Assembly (NCBI GenBank): GCA_029215795.1
Contig: JARDYH010000007.1
Span: 68,378,763 to 68,442,762 of the forward strand
Origin: Anniella stebbinsi
Taxonomy: Eukaryota; Chordata; Lepidosauria; Squamata; Anniellidae
Length of the DNA: 64,000 bases
Reading direction: 5' to 3'
In this document: positions 56,890-64,000 of the stretch, piece by piece
How the letters are laid out: each line of letters starts with the position of its first letter
How positions within the stretch are numbered: position 1 is the first letter of the stretch
The notes under the pieces: generated by a model
What the model was told of the DNA's origin: nothing
Databases searched by the model: none
Seen by the model: only the letters and a program-made list of their open reading frames with translations
Program-made: the position numbers and the translations under genes

Positions 56890-56960
56890 TTAATTTATTT
56901 CATTTCATTTCTCTATTGCCCAGTAGCCGAAGCTCTCTGGGTGGTTCACAAAAATTAAAC
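56890..56960 (-). mobile_element. L2-like LINE 3' end, antisense
   Basis: CCAGTAGCCGAAGCTCTCTG then GGTGGTTCACA, preceded by a TTTATTTCATTTC run, is the inverse of the 3' end found at 20450-20512. Confidence 0.7.
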
Positions 56961-57389
56961 TAGCTTTGTCCTGGTGTGCAGCCTCAGCTAACAATAGAAC
57001 CCCCGCGTTGTAGTTATTTGGGTGTTGTTGTTTTTTGTCCCCCATCTGCGACGGACAGAAAGTTGTTGCTTATTTTTGTGATGGGATTGAGAGAAATTGA
57101 GGTTCCTATAGAAAAGTACAAATTCATTGTTTGATCAGCTACTGCTAAGCATTCTGTTATGTGACTTTCAAAAATGATTTCAGAATTTGGCCGCTAAGTC
57201 AAATTGTTGCAGGTTTTTATCTTCGCATAGTAGTTATTGTGTTTTTCTTTTGTGTTTTGTTTTGGGGTTTTAAAATGGAAGCTACCGTGGTAAGAATACC
57301 TGATTTCTAAATATCATCTTTAATCCCAAGAGGTTTCTAGGTACTTTTTAGTCATTAATTAGTCAAGCTTCACAGCTCTCCTGGGAGGC

Positions 57390-57520
57390 TGTCAAGTAGA
57401 TTCTGATTGGTAAACAGAGTCATGGAGAGGTGAAGTGGCTTCTCCAAGGGCATAAGTTTAACGGAAGAGCCAGGAATAAATCCCAAGGGTCCTTGTTCTC
57501 CATCCTCCTAACCCTGTGGT
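57390..57520 (-). mobile_element. MIR-type SINE core, antisense, degenerate
   Basis: GAGAGGTGAAGTGGCTTCTC then CAAGGGCATAAG and GAAGAGCCAGGAATAAATCC follows the inverse MIR core order. Some mismatches. Confidence 0.5.
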
Positions 57521-57639
57521 GACACGCTTCCTCCCAGATCTGGAATCTGAGCTCAAAGTACCTCCTGCTCCTCTCCACATGTGCCACAAACTTCTGATGC
57601 CTGTGGTGGCAGACACTGCTATCCATGCTCTACTTCTAG

Positions 57640-57970
57640 CATAGTATTTCAAGGCAATCTCTGGAATGCTCTTTGGATTGAAATCCGTTAGGCTCCCTCT
57701 TCGTGTCTCTTCCACCAAGAATTAAAGGCACTCTTGTTTCAATGGGCTACTAATGTGTGACACCTAGTTTTATTGCTGCTAGTTTTAATGTGTGATGTCT
57801 TTTAGCCTTGCCGCTGTTGGCTTTTGGTTGTATTATATCTTTTTTGTTATTGATTTCAATATTGTTTGTTAGTTGCATTTTTATTATATTGTATGGTTTT
57901 ATGGGTTATTTGAACATCATTCTGGGTACTTCTAGTAGAAGAACACGATATAAATAATGCGTTATTACCT
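57640..57970 (+). mobile_element. L2/CR1-like LINE 3' end
   Basis: Starts in the last part of the coding region (GGAATGCTCTTTGGATTG, TTCCACCAAGAATTAAAGGC), continues through a T-rich 3' region, and ends AACACGATATAAATAATGCG. Confidence 0.6.
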
Positions 57971-57999
57971 GCCATTTTCGGAATTGCATTTTCATTCTT

Positions 58000-58460
58000 A
58001 CTACGGATGTGCAAGGCTCCGCTTCGAATTTGAATTTACGAAGCCTTGGCAGCCGGTTTTATAATGAAACTGCCATTTCGTGCACAGCCCTAGGACTCCG
58101 CAGCAAGAAAGAGCCTACAACTCCCAGCATGCATTGCTTGGGAGGGAGGGACTTACTAGGGGCCCAGGAACGGTGGGCACGTATGGCCTCGCTGCTGCCG
58201 CCGCCATGATCACCCACCCACCAATTGCCTGCCCGCCCGCATGATCCGGGACGCGCAAGTCCCTAGATGGATCGCTGCACGTTCCATGAGCACCCCGCAG
58301 CCGCCCGCTTTCCCTGAGAGCCACCCGCTTCTGGGAAAGGCTGGGCTCCTTTACCAGAAGATATGAAGGAAAGGAGGCAGAAGGAGAAAAAGAGATTCTC
58401 CCTTATTTTTTAAAACCTATCTCTTTCTCCCTTTTTAAAAATTTATTTAAATGGTGAGTT
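58000..58460. other. CpG-richer patch, probably a repeat
   Basis: The patch begins ACTACGGATGTGCAAGGCTC and includes GCTTCGAATTTGAATTTACG and a CpG-rich core at about 58180-58330. It ends in an A/T-rich stretch with no exon signal. The 'CGGATGTGCA' start recalls a squamate interspersed repeat, but I cannot confirm it. A small promoter is less likely. Confidence 0.3.
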
Positions 58461-61014
58461 ACGGGTCTAGAATAGGTTTATAACTGGGACTGGTGCCGTC
58501 AAACCACAATGCCATACCAAACTTTTGGTTGAACAGAGTGTGTTAGCGGGTCCAGATGGGTTGGGAAAGAGCACAGAACAGTAGAAAGGGCTAGTAAGCT
58601 GGCGGAGGAAGGCATGTGGTTTTTCACTCATCTGTTGGTGAAAAGGACACTAGAATAGCGACTGTTATGTCCTGATGGACATGAGATTTTGCCAGAACTA
58701 CAAAAGGCACACAGCAGTCATCAGAAGAGACCCTGTTTTGCATCTTGTCTGCACGGAGAGGTGCAGGGATCTAGGACCGAGCCTTTTTATCAGAAATACC
58801 CAGCTAACAGAGCTAACTGCCCTGAGAGACCTAGCTATCCAGATCATTTAGCATGTTTAGATCATGGGTTAAGCACCTTGTTTGAATGCATGTTTCATGG
58901 CGCTGTTTTATTGTTCCTGCCTTCTTTTTGCTGCTGTTGCTTGGAGTTTAGGGTTTCATTTTGTTTTAGTGGTGTTGCTGCTGGGTTGTTTTAATATTGT
59001 TTTATAACACGGATTGTAACATGCCCAGAGGACCTTATTTCAGGGGAGAGTGCAGGACATACATTTTTAATACAGTTTTGCATACATAGGGACAGTTGTT
59101 GCTTTGTTGCTCTGGGAAAATAAGAGTATGAGGAACGATTTGTTCCCTTTCTTGGTCCTATTTGCCCTTCATTAAAATCTGCATTGACAACTTTAAAATA
59201 CTTGCCTTTGAATTAGAAATCCATGTCCTTGCTGCACACACATAGTGGATATTGGGTTTTGAAGTGCTAAACATTTTGTGATAGGCCCTGTATCAGATCC
59301 TGTATCTGAAAGGACTGAAATATGCCCCACATATACCTGAGATATAACTTTCCTTTCCATTCTGCCTGATGAGGAGTTTTGTGTATCTTGAATGCCTGGA
59401 TATTCCAGCAACAAGGGAAATTGTTTTCTTCTGACCAATCACTTCTCTAACTCTATATGCCTTCTGTACTTAATTTGAGGCAAGCTGACTGCATTTCAAT
59501 ACACTGAATTTCCTCACATAAACAGCTGGTCACTCCCTTGATGCTGTCCAATCTAAATGCATCCCTTTTTCTTGGAAAGCCCATCAATGGCCTGTTGTAT
59601 CTCTCCCTTCTCTAGCCAGAGACCCCCTTCTGCAACAGTCCTTTGTGGTTATAGTGGCATTTCAGTCCCTCCCTCGCCCCCTGCTGCAGCTCGGCAGGCA
59701 GTCTCGCTGCTTTAGAGGTCTGCCGTGATTCAAGCCTTGCGCTATTGGTCAGGACATGAATCCCAGCCAAGCTAAAGGGAGGGGGAAGGGGGAGGAAGAG
59801 CGACATACACCATGCGTTGGCACACAATGCCAGATGCCGGTTTTCATAATGGGGAAGCCTTTTTTGCCCCAGGCACCGTTCATTGTTCAGCAGCCCCTGC
59901 AGAAGAGCTCTAAAATAAAACATCTGATAGGTGGATGGAAGTGTAAACAGGGTGGTGGTGTTCTGGGTATTTTTTTTTAATGGACTACATTACTGTAACG
60001 GAGAAGGCAATGTTCCAAGAAGGTAACATCACACCTTGTTTTGTAACCAGAGGATGGTGGCTTTGCCTCTTTGTATGATGGAATATTTTCTGCAATTTCT
60101 TGCTCTAATAAAGGGATTGCTGTATGTAAAGCTTTATTGATTCTCTCTCTCAGTTTTGCATTTGTGTTTAGTTTTTCTATGATTCTTTGTTTTTTGACGA
60201 TGAGAGCTTGGAAAAAGTATCTCTCGTCCCACCCTCCACTTCTGCAGCTGTAGAGAAATAGCTAGTCTTCCTTCCTTCAACTTGTTCTCTTTTTTAGGTA
60301 CCTGTATTTACATAAGCTTTGAATAGACACAGAGTGGAGATTTTTACCCATGGAGAGAATCTGTGTACAGTCTGAAAAACCACTTAGCACAGATAAGCCT
60401 CATAGAAGTGAATCTCAATTGGAAAACGTACAGAAGGATCAAAGGGGTTTGCAATGGCAAGATGTGCAGGCACACACAAACACGTAGCCCCCACAGTATT
60501 GCAAATGCTGCACAAATATATTTGTGTTTTCATCTGAAATACTTTTTGTTACATAACAGAGAGGCCTTACTTGAGTCTGGGATGATGATAAAGGGGAAGG
60601 AATGATATGAAGTCCTGCAAATGTGGTAGATGCCAGGCCCAACAGAGTTCTCTAGCATGTGCAGAGAACTTTGGAGAAGAAAGAGGAATCGGTCTCTCAC
60701 TTTGTACTGGCCTTGGAGAAGGTAGAAGCCGGCCATCCCACTGCTCCAAGCATCTGAGGTGTGAGATTGACAGGACCCCTCCCCAGAGTTACCTATACCA
60801 GGACGCTTGGGGAAGAGAGATGTCTTGCACTTGGCACAGTGAAAGGCCCCTTTATCTGCAATTCATAGAGAACTGGTGGGAGGAAGGAATGTTTGCTGGG
60901 CCTCCATACTAGAGGCAATTGCCAGAGGGAGAGCGGCAGATGACACTGGCTGCCTGGCATCTGGATTTGTGGGCTCCTCTCAGATGTACGGAGGCAATGT
61001 AGAAACATTCCTTT
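58461..61014. other. Non-coding sequence
   Basis: A LINE-like T-rich tail may lie at 58960-59070. A slightly GC-richer stretch with an inverted CCAAT box (near 59740) is seen at 59620-59790. No exon is supported. Confidence 0.3.
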
Positions 61015-61135
61015 AGACCATGGGTAGGCAACCTGGTGCCCTCCAGATATTTTGGACTATATCTTCCATATGCCCCAGCCAGAATGGCCAATAGCCAGGG
61101 ACTATGGGAGTTGTAGTTCAAAATGCCTGTTTCTG
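61015..61135. mobile_element. MITE, 'CTCCAGATGTTTTGGACTAC' family
   Basis: CATGGGTAGGCAACCTGGTG and ATATTTTGGACTATATC face GGGAGTTGTAGTTCAAAATG. Confidence 0.8.
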
Positions 61136-62736
61136 TTATGAAATTCCCTTAACAGCACTTCATGGAAATGATTCCTGTTTCAGAATTCTGATTATACTTT
61201 AGTTCTCCAGTTGCAGGGAAGAGGAGGTTGCTGGCGCTTCAATTTTTAATGAGCAAAGTCCCCCTCCTACACTACTCTGGAGTTCAGATGGGGAGGGTAT
61301 TGCAACTGATAACAAAGTTCATTTCTGATCAGCAAAATTCATACAATTTTGATGAGGACACATCATTTAATAAGAAAGGGGGAGAGTAAGCAAATATGGG
61401 CCGGAGCAAAATTCAGATTTGACAAATCAGGCTATGCCATGTCTCACCTGAAAATAACCTAATTATTCAAACTCTAATAAGGCAGAGGATGTGCTGCCAA
61501 TTAAACCGCAGACTCTTTGCTCTCAGAGCTTTCTGTGGGAAAGTGGGTTTGAAAGGAATTATTTGGCTGAGAGTGCCTGGGCCAGCAAGAGCCAACTTCC
61601 TTTCTCTGCTAGTAATTATTAATGCTTTTCCCTCTCTTGAATTATTGGAAGCTCAAATATTTTGGCCTGGCTTGTTTCTGATATAGGCACAGGTACAAAT
61701 TGGCTGGTTTCAAACATGTTGAGGCTAGTACTATAGTACGTGGGAGAGCGCTGAAGAAGTGTTGGCACACAGTATTGTAGAAACGCTTTAATATGGAGTA
61801 ACAAACGTTTTGTTGAGCATAGAAAGTTGATGGCCATAGACAGGAGGTTCCCTTCTCTTCTGCAATACCTCCCAAATCACTAAATCAGTCTACTTCCTAA
61901 ATTGCTGCTTTCCTACATTAGTTCCCTATGTTGACAAGTTTACATACTACATTTTATGAGAGCAATCCATCCTCTGTGTTAATTATCCTGTCTCTAAGTA
62001 CATGCAACAATGTTAAAACGACAGTGCACAAAACTAGCTCTGAGAGGCAGCTCGTGAGCTGCAGAGCTACTTTTTGAGTCTTGCCATGAAAGGGTCTTTT
62101 CTGTGAGCTGCTTGCCTTAGTGTTCTGGCATAACTTTATTTTCCTTTGGCCTTCTTATGAGTGATTCTTCCACAATGTAGTGGGAGAACAGCGACCAACC
62201 AGTCCACATTTAACAGTGTCCCTGCAGCTCAATAAGAGCCTTTACAATGCATATTCAGCAGTAAATGGTTAACAGCCTTCTCAAGAAGTTTCATTACATT
62301 TTCTCAGGAGCCCAAAATGTGCTGTCATGTTGAAGTAGTGCTAATGAAACTATTGGTTTGCTTGTTTTTACTGATCTTAGGTGATAAGGAACCCCCTTGT
62401 GAGCTTCTTCATACACATTTATTGCTTGATAACTGCAGCATTTAAGTAATAGATTGCTTGCATGTATGAATGAGTCACAATGGACTTCATTTAACCAAGC
62501 TTTTTGGTGATGGTTAGGATGATCTCTTGCTCTCAAACCCTACTTGTCCTCTGCTGTCCCTCACTCTCCATAAGATTTAGCTTTTTGGGTATAGAATCTC
62601 ATGTTTTGCTAATGTTACTCTGTAAAGTGTCATGTATGCTGATGACTTTATATGCACAATAATAACACAGCTCTTGGAAACGGCATCTTTTACTACATCA
62701 AAAAGATCACACGTTAAAACAAATCTAGCTGTCCAC
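61136..62736. other. Non-coding sequence
   Basis: No recognised feature. Confidence 0.3.
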
Positions 62737-62744
62737 CCCTAGTG

Positions 62745-63060
62745 CAGAGATGGGTAGAAGGTAGATTGGGATCTATTGTAGATCTCTTGATGATTTGTAG
62801 ACGATCAGCAAGGATTAATGACTCTCGTTTGTTTAAAATAGCAATAACAAGATTACCACCCATTATACTGCTAAAATGAAGAAAGCTTAGTGGTAACCAA
62901 AAGTGGATTTTTGTGTTAAAGGATCGTAAACTCAGTATAGTTCTGGTGCTCAAAACAAAATCCTGGACTCAGAATTCTGCAGAAGGCTCAAGTTAGTGGA
63001 TCTCAGGATTCTGATCAGAAACAACGTAGATGCAGCAAGCCCGAAGCCTGCCCACCCCTG
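62745..63060. mobile_element. Non-autonomous hAT, 316 bp (copy B)
   Basis: Starts CAGAGATGGGTAGAAGG and ends GCCTGCCCACCCCTG. It is flanked by CCCTAGTG (62737-62744) and CTCTAGTG (63061-63068), an 8-bp duplication with one mismatch. In reverse orientation it aligns along its length with copy A at 33316-33633. No coding capacity. Confidence 0.88.
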
Positions 63061-63068
63061 CTCTAGTG

Positions 63069-63680
63069 AGCTGAAAGACAGCATGTGACATTATTTTTAT
63101 CTTTGTATCCAATCATGACCACTATCACCCCTGTTTCATATCCACAATGACCAAGTAATTTGTACTTAAGCAATTCAGCAAAGTAGGGGGGGAAATCCAC
63201 GGTTTATCCACTGTCTGTCTTGTACTACTCTGGTTTTCAGTGCAAAAGTGGGCTAAGGAGTGAGTAATCATGTTATTACTATTTACCCTTAGTCTGTATG
63301 CAGAAAAATTAGCATCAGTACTGCTGTCCACTTTTTATCTTTTCCCAGTTAATTGTAAACCAGCAACATTTAACAGCCCTAATTCCTTGGAAGAGGTTAG
63401 CCCTGGAGAGTTTAATAACTCGGTGTTTCCTTTTTCAAGACATTCAACTTATCAACAAAAAGACAGAGTATGGGAGGGGCAGAATTTGGGAGCCTTCTTC
63501 TACCTAAATTCATGATGGTTCTGTATACATTAGTAGGTAACTTCTTACTACAATGATGTCAGAACTGTCATCCAGATCCCTAAGAAACTCACTTCGTCAG
63601 TAAAGCTAGCCACATTCACACAGACAGCTACTCCATGGGCTAAAGATCTTGGGTTTTTAGATGAGCTCAACACAAGACTG
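63069..63680. other. Non-coding sequence
   Basis: No recognised feature. Confidence 0.3.
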
Positions 63681-63689
63681 TGCATAAGG

Positions 63690-63776
63690 CAGCCTTCCCC
63701 AATCTGGCATGCTAGCTGGGGATGATGCAAGTTGTAGTCCAACATATCTGGAAAGCCCCAGATTGGGGAAAAGCTG
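63690..63776. mobile_element. hAT MITE, 87 bp, with perfect target-site duplication
   Basis: Begins CAGCCTTCCCCAATCTGG and ends CCAGATTGGGGAAAAGCTG. It is flanked on both sides by GCATAAGG (63682-63689 and 63777-63784), a perfect 8-bp duplication. Same short form as 18809-18893. Confidence 0.92.
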
Positions 63777-64000
63777 GCATAAGGCATCTGCTCCCTGTTA
63801 AAGAAAGGTACCTGTTCATCTAGCCCACTCCCATTCATGAATGTATCTCATCTCTATATGTAAACTCTGCAGACTGAGCTAGCTGCACATCAGCAGTGTC
63901 TTCTACAGAAGTACCTAACACAGCTTGTCTTTGTTCCTGTGGCCATTATGTGGTGGGACTGCTTTGTGAAAAAGAAAGAGGATGTGGCAGCTGATTTGAC

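Noticed and set aside
57041..57295. Possible exon before GTAAGA at about 57289
   Set aside because: There is a donor-like site, but no convincing acceptor and stops in all frames over the likely length.
1..64000. CRISPR arrays, operons, prophage or other prokaryotic systems
   Set aside because: No regularly spaced short repeats, ribosome-binding sites or long uninterrupted coding regions. The repeats and splice signals are those of vertebrate nuclear DNA.

Overview
The window is nuclear DNA from a vertebrate, most likely a squamate reptile (lizard or snake). The evidence is the repeat content: CR1, CR1-like and L2-like LINE fragments, an L1 3' end, tRNA-derived SINEs of the kinds common in squamates, MIR-type pieces, and many short palindromic hAT-type elements whose bodies recall squamate families. 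The species cannot be determined. I see no prokaryotic, plasmid, phage or CRISPR features, and no complete protein-coding gene.

The window starts inside an L1-type LINE (1-635). One coding exon is well supported on the minus strand (1141-1484): 344 bp, open throughout, with a pyrimidine tract and AG on one side and a GTGAGT donor on the other. I could not name its gene. A CpG island with Sp1-type GC boxes and a YY1 motif oriented to the minus strand (about 6480-7170) is a plausible promoter for that gene. A second CpG-enriched patch (about 15740-16640) holds a candidate plus-strand exon with a strong donor (16197-16302). From there to 64000 the DNA looks like intron or intergenic sequence.

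Most of what can be read is transposon archaeology. Elements sit inside other elements at about 8.4-9.1 kb (two 320-bp hAT MITEs in a CR1-like LINE), 19.0-20.9 kb (a younger L2-like LINE in an older one), 21.6-22.3 kb, 33.1-33.8 kb, 37.7-38.6 kb, 41.5-41.9 kb and 51.7-52.2 kb. Several of the MITEs keep readable 8-bp target-site duplications, which assign them to the hAT superfamily from sequence alone.

Some longer stretches without recognisable repeats (about 29.8-30.3, 39.1-40.4, 51.0-51.6, 52.4-53.1 and 56.3-57.3 kb) could hold conserved non-coding elements, but only a cross-species alignment can show that. I found no convincing new biological system. The items most worth checking are the unidentified minus-strand exon with its presumed promoter, the weaker exon candidates at 10.3, 10.9, 16.2 and 48.0 kb, and the hAT MITE families with intact duplications.
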